The notes beneath the pieces were generated by a model that did no database searches, was not told where the DNA came from, and saw nothing but the letters and a program-made list of their open reading frames with translations. Shown piece by piece: positions 9,751-19,339 of a stretch of DNA of 64,000 bases; position 1 is the first letter of the stretch; the number at the start of each line of letters is the position of its first letter. Both the position numbers and the translations under genes were made by a program. Source of the DNA: Luidia sarsii (taxonomy: Eukaryota; Echinodermata; Asteroidea; Paxillosida; Luidiidae); NCBI GenBank assembly GCA_949987565.1, contig OX465110.1:10986363-11050362 (forward strand), given 5' to 3'.

Positions 9751-10629
9751 TCACGCGCCTGACCTTAAACTCTGCACTCTGCCAGATTTTTCCTTAATTC
9801 CCTGGGGGACGTGCAAGCCCAGGGGGGTGCCCACGGCCGTCATGGTGTCAGGGCGATCGGCATTGCATAAAAACCCCGACCCCGCGTTAGCATTCTCAAC
9901 AAGGCCCGCAGAACCATAACCGACGTTGGGGAAAAGATTTTGAGGCCCAGGATTACACTCACCCCCTACTGACAAACAAGGCTTCAAAGACGTGGGCATC
10001 CCTAAGTTAGGGCACTGGTTAGGGCGAGGATCTCCGTCTTGTGCAGCCGATGCTGTAGGTGGGACGCCGGTGGTCACGGGCTGGCTCGGCGACACTGACG
10101 GATGGGCCGGTGGGAAGTACGGCAACGATGCAACAACACTCGAACATGCCCTTGAAGTTGAACTTGAAGCCGCAGTCGATGAAGCCATCACCGGGGCGTG
10201 ACCAAAAATGGCCGATGTAGGGGGAGGCACGAACGGCTCCCCGCAGTGACTGGAGGACACGGTCGCTGTTAAAGCTGGCTGATTGGCCGAGAAGACTGGT
10301 GGTGCTGGGAGAAAGGCGGTTGAAGCCGCTGGTCCCAAGGATGTTAAGGCAGACGCCGCGCCTGTACCGGCCGTAGAACAGGATGGGGCATTTCTCGCAC
10401 CAGCCCTCGCATTCTTCCTCGATATTTTTGGCTTCTTGGATTGCGGACGGGCTGCAGCATTCGTAAAAGGGGCCGGCCGACGACGAGCCCTCGAAAGATC
10501 GGCCCGATTCATGTTTTGCCGAAAGGTTGCAAACGTACGTGAGGCGGAGAAATGAAAATGTTCCGTAAGGGAACCTAAAACCGCTCTCTGTCCTTTGGAT
10601 GGCTGTGACAAAGTGGCCAATAATTCCAA
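9751..10629 (-). pseudogene. Gag-like ORF1 N-terminal half of a Ngaro-like element
   Basis: An open frame of 292 codons on the minus strand, rich in Ala, Ser and Pro with basic KKPKISRKNARAGARN near residue 67. It ends with LGLHVPQGIKEKSGRVQ. The L-G-x-HVP-x2-IKEK string is the conserved entry to the folded core of DIRS/Ngaro ORF1 proteins. The folded core itself lies on the opposite strand next door (9249-9592). The lack of stops over 292 codons partly reflects high GC. No claim is made that it is expressed. Confidence 0.45.
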
Positions 10630-11104
10630 CCCCGCGAATACACAGCGTCCGTAGCAACGGGAGTCGCCCTTCCCATTGGCTGAAAGTTATCGCGCTTCTG
10701 ATTTGCATGTCAACGACCTTTCACTTATGCATAATTAAACCATATTTGGGCATTGAGGTACATGTATGTGGCCAATTCATGCATGAACAGTGTGTTAAAG
10801 GTCAAATGACGTGTTCTAATAACTTTCAGTGGCTATGCGTAGTGCATACGCCGGCTTAATTCTTTGCATAGTGAATGAAGGGCTCATCAACAGTGCGGAC
10901 GGACAGCCGGGGCGACCAGGAAACTGCACATTGTTATACGCTGTGTATAATACCTTTTACCATGTACTGATAATAGGAATTATCAATTTATTTCACAGAA
11001 AAATTATATTGTTCCGATTGTTTTAGCGAGATTTGAAAATGATACATTGTTCAAAAACCCCCATATGGCGGTCATCAGCGCTGAAAAAACCCCGGTTTCG
11101 AAGT

Positions 11105-11567
11105 TTAAAGACAAGGTTTTCAAAAGTCTCTCCATAATATTAAATTCAACTGCTCATTAATGTCATACAAAAGTTGAAGAAACCTTTATTTCCTTTTCCT
11201 TCTCATGATGAATTGTGCATACGAAAGGTCATGTTGGCTAGCGAGCTGCACGCGCACTCACCCCAGCGCGGCACACACGTGCTCCATGGTTGTATGCAGG
11301 CACCATAGAGCTCTATGGCAGGCAAACAGCATTGCAGCCACACGCGCTGTGGCTGAATTGCGCATTATTTTTTTCTAAACAAACAAACTTTTTGATCTGA
11401 GCAGGATCGGACACAAAACCCTTGGCATGATCGAGTTTAGTTTTTGTTCCTCCGTGTAACATTATTGCGATGCTGGGGCCAAGTGCAGACGTTGAAGTTA
11501 GCTGAAAAAGAACGTCGATCTCAACGTCGAGACACACTGACACAATGCCTCTGTTGATTAAGGGATG
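11105..11567 (+). mobile_element. hAT-like repeat, copy 1, right part (truncated)
   Basis: Continues the sequence broken at 6917, matching 17200-17640 of copy 2 (CAAGGTTTTCAAAAGTCTCTCC, ATTAAATTCAACTGCTCATTAA, GTTGGCTAGCGAGCTGC). Similarity ends near 11567, so the right terminus is missing. Confidence 0.65.
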
Positions 11568-11604
11568 AAACTCAAAATTTCCAAAATATCCGGAAATCCT
11601 AATC

Positions 11605-11785
11605 GTGCATTTTTATGTGGCAACTTGCATCATAAAGGGTCTTTGTCATGATTCGTATTGCTTTGTTCTAAGCTGAAAAGATTTTCTGTTTTAAATGAGG
11701 ACAATAGTGGTGCCAGGATTTGGAGGGCCCCGTCACATAGTCAAACCAACGGCGCTCTGATTTCGGAGGTCCCGACGCGAAGTGG
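11605..11785 (-). mobile_element. Inverted piggyBac left-end fragment
   Basis: Reverse complement of the first 180 bp of piggyBac copy 1 (6918-7100): TTTGTTCTAAGCTGAAAAG, CACATAGTCAAACCAAC, CGACGCGAAGTGG. It abuts TTAA 11786-11789, which also serves as the left flank of piggyBac copy 2. With 6918 it gives a second possible TTAA-bounded unit (6918-11785). Confidence 0.65.
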
Positions 11786-11789
11786 TTAA

Positions 11790-14660
11790 CCACTTCGCGC
11801 CGGGACCTCCGAATCCGGAGAAAAAAACTTGAGCCCGCTGGCCGGTACCTCCGAACTCGGAGACCGCAGAATGCGTATCAGTTACAAGCCCGGCAGCCCT
11901 AAACAATGGACCAGCTGGCTCTATTCAATGTACCGGGCCCTGCGCTTGGTCTCCCCCGTTCGCGGGGACAGAAACTTGCGGTTTCAGTGGCTCAATGGGG
12001 TTGAGCGAGGGTTGAGACAATAACGGGTTCGCGGTCATGCTAAATTGCTTTACAGCCGTATTGCGATCGATTGGGTGTATTCTAAAGACAATTGAGTGAC
12101 AGGATGGAGGAATAGAGACAGTTTAGCCATTCAATGAATTAGCATATCAGCAGGCCACATACAATGGTGCCAATTCATATTCAGGCCACATATGACTTGA
12201 ACAATATAATTGGCCTTGCATTTTAGCTAATAAATAGGCTGCTCGATCGTCTCTCCTGCTCTCTTCCTCGTATCACGATGGCCGATGTCTCGTCTGAATC
12301 CTCGGGTCTGAGCCAGTCTGACTCAGTGTGACTCCGACTGCGACTGTGCCGCTATCGGTAGTAGCTCAGCGCCCGAAGGCCCGCGCTGGCCCTTCCTCAA
12401 CCCTGGCAACCTGGCCGGGCCAAGCGCTTCTTCGGCCGACCCAACGTTCCATTGGGACGAACACGATCGCTAGCCATTCAGATACGGCTTTTCCGGAAGA
12501 GGGGATGCAATCGATCTGCGGCTCTCCCAATACTCCAACTACCGGGAACTTTTCGAGATGTTCTTCGATGATGGACTGCTTGACATCCTCATCACTGAGA
12601 CCAACCGGTTTGCAAGTCAGCGGCCTGCCACGCTGTCCAACCACATGCGAGCGTGGACCAGCGTAACCACCCGTGAGATGCAGGCATTCCTAGCCCTGTG
12701 TATCAGTGACTGGTATCGTGAGTGTCCCTACTCTCACCACGGGTAGTGGTCTACCGATCCCCTGATGAAAACGCCCCTGTTCTCATCGACCATGCCGCGG
12801 GACCGTTTCCTGGCGATCCTTCAGGCGTTACATTTGAATGACAACGCTGCCAGGCCTGAAGATTGCCCTGACCGTTTGTACAAGCTGCGCCCTGTCATTG
12901 ACCATCTGTTGGTTCGTTTCGCCGAGGTGTACACGCCAGAACGAGACATTTCCGTAGACGACTTCCTCTTCAAGTTTTACGGCCGTCTTCGTTTCCGGAC
13001 CGCGCAAGAGGGCCCGCTTCGGAATCAAGGCGTATAAGCTGTGCCAAAGCACCGGGAATGCCGCTGGCTACTGCTCTAAGTTTCGCATATACACCGGCGT
13101 CGACCACTGTGGTCCTTGATCTCGTCAGCAATGTCAAGGGGAAAGGCTACAACCTCGCGCTCGGCCGAGCCTTTAGTAGTCCGGACTTGTTCCGCCGCCT
13201 GCATGCCGACAAGTTCAATGTTGTTGGCACCGTTATGCCATGCAGGCGCGACATGCCCACGAGTCTTCGGACTGTCCGTCTCAAGCCAGGAGAAGTTGCC
13301 TATCGGTCGGCAGGCATTGGGCAGAACGGCTCCCTCCTTGCTCTCGTCTGGAAGGACAAGAAGGACATTCGTTTGTTGTCCACCATGGATACACCGGAAC
13401 TCCGTCCATCCGGTAAGAGGGACCGCGCCGCCAACGAGCGGGTGAAGCCCGCGTGTGTCCTCGCCTACAGGCTGATAGGCGGCGTTGACCGGAGCGACCA
13501 GCTAGCTGCAAACCATCGGTCAGCTCGCAAGTCCATAAAATGGTACAAGAAACTGTTTTTCTATATGATGGACTTGACGCTGGTAAACAGCTACGCCGTC
13601 TCTCTTGCTCTCGGTCATTGAGGGCCCTTCCTTGACTTCCGCAGAGAACTGGCACGGGAGCTCCTGTTTGACGAGCCCCTTCCGCAGTATGGCATCCGCC
13701 GCCAGCTACCAGCGGCACCGGTCGAGCAGGTTGGCCATCACTTCCCCCGGTCCTTGGAGCGGACACACTACGGCAATTTCCGCTACCGGTACTGCGTCCA
13801 TTGCTCAGTCCAGGGCAAGCTTTGTGCGTTGATCCTTGCTTCCCTGAGCACCACGCTCCATAGTGAAATAAAATATGAACAAAAGATACCTCTGACACCT
13901 GAACAATCCTGTCTCGTGTTGTCATTATTCCTCCATTATTCACTCAATACTCACTTTTATAGTAAAATGGGATAAAGGTTGTTTTGAACGGGCTCCACAC
14001 TTTAGTACAAGATCAATATTGAGCAATTTATATACAATATAAAGATTAGTCCATTGATACAATATATAAATCAGCCCCTGTACTACTAGAATCAAGCTCG
14101 TTCCCAAGAGCGTGCTACCCCGGTCAGTCCGCACCCCACTGTCTCCCGGCAGCTAGCAGCGAGCGGTCGGTAGAGGGCTTACGGACACCCGCTGACCGAA
14201 GCGAGTCAACCGCATTCCACAGATGGTCACACATACCGACACTACCCATACATTGTCTCAGCCCTCGCCCACCGGGATCGGTTACAAAACCAACCCATCG
14301 CCCCGACCGCAATCGTCCTGCCAGACCCTGACCGACTACACTCAAGATTGGCCCCATTGGAGTGCAGGCATTTTTTGCGGTCAAGCACTGTACGCACACA
14401 CGTACACACGTTATCCAGACACGCTCCACTGGCAGCGAACAAAGGACACTAATCCTGGTGGGATAAAGGGGGCTCAAAAGCCACACAATGTCTCGGATTA
14501 TGCCTTGTTCGAAAGACAACAAATTGTAGCATCGGTTGCACGATTTATGTTATCGTACATGATTTGTATCGATTTTTATCGAATTTTGAAAATGATACAA
14601 AACCCAAAATGCCCCGGACAGCGGTCACGACCCCGTTTATGTGGCCCCGGCGCGAAGTGG
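11790..14660 (+). mobile_element. piggyBac-family transposon, copy 2 (2.87 kb)
   Basis: Left terminus CCACTTCGCGCCGGGACC at 11790; right terminus CCCCGGCGCGAAGTGG ending at 14660. The terminal 14 bp are exact inverted repeats. TTAA flanks both ends (11786-11789 and 14661-14664). The interior carries a recognisable piggyBac transposase on the plus strand. All structural marks of a complete piggyBac insertion are present, although the transposase is dead. Confidence 0.85.
12278..13874 (+). pseudogene. piggyBac (DDE_Tnp_1_7-type) transposase, inactivated
   Basis: Starts MADVSSESSGLSQSDS at 12278, then loses frame. The main blocks are FFDDGLLDILITETNRFA and the W-x6-EMQAFLAL motif, an in-frame stop after SHHG at about 12744, then MPRDRFLAILQALHLNDN, ISVDDFLFKFYGRL (first catalytic Asp), YKLCQSTGNAAGY (other frame), FSSPDLFRRLHADKFNVVGT, GGVDRSDQL (third Asp), and a cysteine-rich tail RYCVHCS...DPCFPEHH. 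The second catalytic Asp expected just before F-S-S-P is replaced (GRAFSSP). Several frameshifts and a stop show it cannot make an active enzyme. The family excises and inserts DNA at TTAA. Confidence 0.88.
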
Positions 14661-14664
14661 TTAA

Positions 14665-15655
14665 GGAGTGGTAGTATTGCTTTTTTCATACTGTTGCATC
14701 CCACAGTATTCTTGGTTACTTCTCAATTAAAAATCTAAATTTTAATTTTTGAATTTTCGTTTTAATTCAATTATATTACAGTGAATGAGTGTTTGTATGG
14801 ATTGAATTGAGTGTTTGATAGAATTAATTGCTTGTATTTATTTGTTTGTTTTTAATGAGCTGTCCATACACAAATGTGTTTGCCTGTGAAGGGGTTTACA
14901 AAGCATTTTGTAATTGACCGCCATACCCTTGACTCGTTTATACTGTAAATCCAGATTTTTTTCCAATGAAAAACAAAACAAAATTAGACATTTTAAGTGT
15001 TCGTCACAGGGACGAACACAGAGCTGTTTAGAATCATTTCAATAAGCTTTAGGCGCAAAAGATAATTTAATTTTGTTGGAATGTCTCTTTACGAGCTCCG
15101 TAGATTTGGGAACTCTCAAGTTGATAAAGAAAAAAATTATTTAAACCTAAGGACTGTCAACTTGTAAAAACATACATGTACATGTGTAAGTAAAAAGGGA
15201 TACTAGCACCAAGAGAGTGAAATTCTCTTTAGCGACTCATGATTAATCATCTTCATAGGAAATGTTTTGCATTTATAAAGCTTAAAGGAACCATGAAGTG
15301 TAAAATGTTCAATCATCCATTTATTGGTGTGTATGTCAGAACTAAAGTCTCTTACTATACGAGCGTCCAGCGATAACACCAACCACCACAAAATTCCAAT
15401 ACACACGATTATTCTCTATTATAAAAAAACAAATAAATTTAATATAATCAGATCTTGGCACAAACCTATCCAGAGCTTGTATAGCACCTTTCCATCACAC
15501 ACCAAAACAAAATATGTATACAACTATTTCACCACCTCAAGTTAAGGGTACTTTCCCATAAATCATGTACATGTATTTAACATGAAACTTCCTCAAAGTT
15601 TAAATAACTAAACATCAAAGTAAATAATTATACAGCAGGCACCGGGCATCGTCAT
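14665..15655. other. No gene seen; AT-rich
   Basis: AT-rich DNA with poly-T/A runs and only short frames. A motif TTAAAGGAACCATGAAGTG at about 15283 recalls the TTAAAGGTCAACTGAAGTG end of the MITE at 3481, but no partner end was found. Confidence 0.5.
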
Positions 15656-15659
15656 CCAA

Positions 15660-15815
15660 CCATCTAGGGCCGTAGCCTCCTTCCAGACGTTGGCGTCTCG
15701 CTAGGGCCGTAGCGGTAGCCTCCACCTTGACTTTGGTGAAGTGGACCTCTCTAGGGCCGTAGACTCTGCCTCTACATCGGTAATGCTGGTGTCTAGCCAG
15801 CATGGGCCGTAGCCC
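15660..15815. repeat. Dispersed GGGCCGTAG motif with hairpins
   Basis: Four copies of GGGCCGTAG, three of them as CTAGGGCCGTAG, lie within 150 bp, at about 15667, 15703, 15752 and 15805. Between them are short inverted repeats such as AGACGTTGGCGTCT and CCACCTTGACTTTGGTGAAGTGG-like stems. Spacing is uneven (36-53 bp), so this is not a simple tandem array. Confidence 0.6.
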
Positions 15816-15829
15816 ACCAAATCACCAAG

Positions 15830-16500
15830 GGCTGTCTGCAAATTTATAATTTCTATAATCCTCACAATAACCTCAAGGTAATAATCATACACCACGTACT
15901 TAAATCTTCAATCAATTTTCAAATCTACAGTTTCGCCAAGTCAAAGGAGAAAATAATTCTTTGTATGATCACCAATTTCTATCTCAAATATCTCAAAACA
16001 CTCTATAATCTCCCTTAACGAATCAAACTTTGATTTCGACAGTTGTCTATTTCGTCTAGCACACCGTAAACCATGCAAAGACAATATTCTCATTTAGTTC
16101 AATTATTTGAAAACGACAAATGTAACTTACGGTTGCTGGTCAATCTTCCGACTCGTCTCCCTCTCGCCAAAGTGGAAAAATCTCTCACAATATATTATTA
16201 ATCAGTTCTTGCGCCAGCAGAAACCATTAAGTACTGCAACAACTAAGCCACATACAGGGTGCTGTATGCTTATTATACTAGAATCTTTGGGCCAGACTTG
16301 CCTCAAAGTTCAAATAAAATGGCTGCAGATAAGCACATTGATGGTGCATCCACCCTCACTTCAACATTGGGGAGAACTGGCCCTCTCTACCCCAAAACGC
16401 ACCCCTCCCTGCACCCCTATTAATCACATCCTTTCATACTCTTTCAAACTTCTACCTTTCTATTATTATTCAAATAACACCTCATGAATATAGAGTTACC
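15830..16500. other. No gene seen
   Basis: AT-rich sequence without recognisable coding content. The 126-codon frame at 16107-16487 has low-complexity composition and no motif. Confidence 0.5.
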
Positions 16501-16503
16501 TTA

Positions 16504-16570
16504 ATGTGTTTGTGTGTGTGTGTTGGGGGGGGTGTGGGTGGGGGGTGTGTGGGTGTGTGGGTGAGTGAGA
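16504..16570. repeat. GT/GGGT-rich low-complexity tract
   Basis: Purine- and T-rich run of GTGT, GGGGGG and GGGTGTG blocks; a simple repeat. Confidence 0.8.
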
Positions 16571-16936
16571 AGAAGCTCCAGGAGGTATGTGGAAAAGGTG
16601 TCTTCATTCTATAAGATCAGTCAACCACGGCCGGCTCACTAGGTTTGGGCTATCACCCATTGTAATTATAAGGATAAACTAAAGGAAAGGAAAGGAAAGT
16701 CAAGAAAAGTCAAGAACTTTTAAGAACGGAAATGGAAGGATATCAAGATGAAGTATATTTACAAGAAAAGGGTGATTTCATTGTGACAGTGTATTAAATG
16801 TAATTTTAAAGAACTACTGGTTATGGTGTACTGTACTAGTGTACATGTATGTTAACCCTAACCCCCTAGGCTCTTTCACTAGGAACCATACCTAACCCAA
16901 CAAAATCCAACATGTGGGCAGAAATTAGGAACTAAG

Positions 16937-18257
16937 GCTGGGTCGGTTCGGTCGGTCACACCGGATCCCGACCGTCCCGATCGGGACCCGGTTCAGGTTT
17001 TCCAAAACCGTAGTACCGATAAAATAATAAAACACATAAGAAAATACAGCGAAGTCAGTTGAATTATTATAGCTGAATAGGGTATTATATAATTGATAGC
17101 GGTGTGCATCAAAGCTATGGTTGCTGGTTTTCCCATAGTAGTTAAAAAAATAAAAGTCAATCCAAAGAAAAAATAAAGCATCGAAAAGTATGTTAAAGTC
17201 AAGGTTTTCAAAAGTCCCTCCATCCTATCATGGAGGAATAAGAAGAGACTCCTCCATGATCATATTAAATTCAACTGCTCATAAATGTCGCACGAAAGTC
17301 GAGGCAACCTTTATTTCCTTTTCGTTCTCAAAATGAATTGTGCATACAGAAGGTCATGTTGGCTAGCGAGCTGCGCGCGCACTCACCTTAGCGCGGCGTA
17401 CACGTGCTCCATGGTTGTATGCAGGCACCATAGAGCTCTATGGTAGGCACACAGCGTTGCAGCCACAGCGCGCATTGCGCAATATTTTTTTCTAAACGAA
17501 CAAACTTTTGGATCCGACCAGGATCAGGAGCGAAACCTTCGGCATGATTGAGTTTGGTTTTGTTCCTCCATATAATAGTATTGCGACGCTGGGGCCAAGT
17601 GCGGGCGTTGAAGTTAGCTGAAAAAGAACGTCCGTCTCAAGCAAGATGGACGTCTGTTGATTGGACAGCGCGCAGTTACGACCGAACAGCGCGTAACGAC
17701 TAAGCATATTGGTTGGCGAGAGCCATCGTAGGTCGGTCGGCGGTGTCAAACTCTTAATTGTCGATTTGTTGCCCCAGTGATGACGATGGTGATTTTGCAC
17801 CTCGTGAAAAAATACAAATCCAAACACAGCTGAACGTCTATCGGGCGTGTGTGGCCATTCCCTCCAAGCTTGCCTCATGAATATTGATCTTAGTGACATC
17901 ACGAAAGTGGAGTGTCATTCAAAGTGTATTTTCGGGAAATAAATATGAAAAAAAAATTATAATAATAATAAAAAGCGCTTTTGCCGTGATCAAAAGAGTG
18001 CTGAAGGCTGCAAACAAATTTCAGTGAGGGAATATATGAGACAAATCACAGGTTGAGTAGTTTATTGAAAACTCACGATATTTATGAGGAAAAAAAGATG
18101 TTACAAATTCACAACCATGAATTTGGAGCACACGCTATTCCTTATGGAGTTAGATTTTTACCCATTATTATCGGAGAAAATCGGGACACCGGTTCCCGAC
18201 CGGTTCAGCGACACCAGTTCCCGGTTTTGAAAATAACCGGTATGTCGCAACACTATT
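16937..18257. mobile_element. hAT-like nonautonomous repeat, copy 2 (about 1.3 kb)
   Basis: Left end CTGGGTCGGTTCGGTCGGTC; right end ...CCGGTATGTCGCAACACTAT. Both ends are built of CGGTTCCCGGTTTT-type sequence in opposite orientation, as in many hAT MITEs. A possible 8-bp imperfect duplication (AGGAACTA before, AGGAACCC after) fits hAT. The interior has no transposase; a 136-codon minus frame (17492-17902) has no domain. It is 75-85% similar by eye to the split copy at 6649-6917 and 11105-11567. Confidence 0.6.
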
Positions 18258-18264
18258 AGGAACC

Positions 18265-18470
18265 CATTGGTATCTAACCTCACAGAATCCAACAGTCTGA
18301 ACGTGTTGGATTTTGTTAGGTTGGGTACAGATGTGCAATATGAATTGTTGCATGACTACAGGGGGTTTGTCCCCAACCCAACAAAATGCCACAATGTGTC
18401 TGCAGGGGGGTTGTCACCAACCCAACAAAATGCAATATCAAAATGTGTCTGATATTGCATAATGTCTCAG
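18265..18470. repeat. AACCCAACAAAATGC-type short repeats
   Basis: AACCCAACAAAATGC(C/A) occurs twice (18376, 18418). Related AACCCAACAAAATCCAAC lies at about 16895, on the other side of the hAT-like element, with an inverted form GTTGGATTTTGTTAGG at 18304. The hAT-like copy may have inserted into this repeat. Confidence 0.4.
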
Positions 18471-18930
18471 GTGTTGGAGTATACTTTCATGTGTGGGAGT
18501 GTACAGACACTGCTTTTGTGGATGAGTTTACCCACAAGCTCTTGGTGATTTTCTGGTCAGGTGTTGGAAAGTGTTGGAGTGTACAGATACTGCTTTCATG
18601 GGTGCATTCACCATGGGATGCTTGCAATTTTATGGTCAGTTGTTGGAGTGTGTGTGAATGTATTGGGGTTCATGCCATTTCATGGGTGAGTTCACCCATG
18701 GTTTACCCAAGGTCTCCTGTACATTTTCTGGTCTAGTGGAGGTACATGTATGGATGGGGGTGGGAATGAGGGTGTTATTATGTAATCAGTTCATGTACAT
18801 GTACTTAGTGCTGGTCAGTTGTTGGAGTGTGAGGCAGTGCAGTGGCCCTGCTTTCGTGGGTGAACTCACCCACAGGTTCTGGTCATTTTCTGGTCAGGTG
18901 TTTGAGTGTGTAGCTGTTTTGTTTAGTTTT
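18470..18930 (-). repeat. Diverged satellite related to the 79-bp array at 53-54 kb
   Basis: GGTCAGGTGTTGGA...GTGGATGAGTTTACCCACA blocks repeat about five times. Read on the minus strand they match the 79-bp unit at 53030-54330 (TTCCAACACCTCACCAGGAA then CCGTGGGTAAACTCGCCCAC). The hairpin of the unit (GTGGG/CCCAC) is kept while flanking bases vary. Confidence 0.55.
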
Positions 18931-19339
18931 GTTTTGACTCGGACATGCAATGATTTCATGGTACATTTCAGGTACATGTGTACCTTGAGGTATTGCATAT
19001 ACCGGGTCACATTAGCTGACCCAGGGTCATCACAGTCATTTTTGTTATTTTTTGGGGGGTTGCTTTTTGTATTCTTGTACTTTTTTGGGTTGCTTTGTTT
19101 TTGTTGTTGTTGGGGGGTAGTATTTTTAGAGTTTGTCCCCCTTTGTTTGTGTTTGTTTGGGGGTTGTATTTTTGTTTTTGGGGATGTTTTCTCCCGGTAT
19201 TTGCGAGGAGCGCAGGGTTTTCTCCCCTTATTTGCGGGAAGCACGGATGTTTCTCCCCTTATTTGTGAGATGCGTGGGGGTTGGTTAAGGTTAGAAATGT
19301 TAGGTAAGAAAAGAAAAAAACAACAACAATAAGTGGTGC
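18931..19339. other. No gene seen; T/G-rich tract with TTTGCG(A/G)G repeats
   Basis: T/G-rich sequence with three loose repeats of TTTCTCCCCTTATTTGCGGG near 19189-19265. No coding sense. It leads directly into the large minisatellite. Confidence 0.5.

Larger units (their letters stand above)
6918..11104. mobile_element. piggyBac-family copy 1, carrying foreign fragments
   Basis: Left end CCACTTCGCGCCGGGACC at 6918, preceded by TTAA 6914-6917. It shares its first 31 bp with piggyBac copy 2 at 11790. The right end is decayed (CCCCGGTTTCGAAGT before TTAA 11105-11108) but aligns with the right end of copy 2 (CCCCGGCGCGAAGTGG), including an upstream TTTGAAAATGATACA block. The interior holds no piggyBac transposase. 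It has Ngaro-like fragments and a 53-bp minisatellite instead. Confidence 0.65.
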
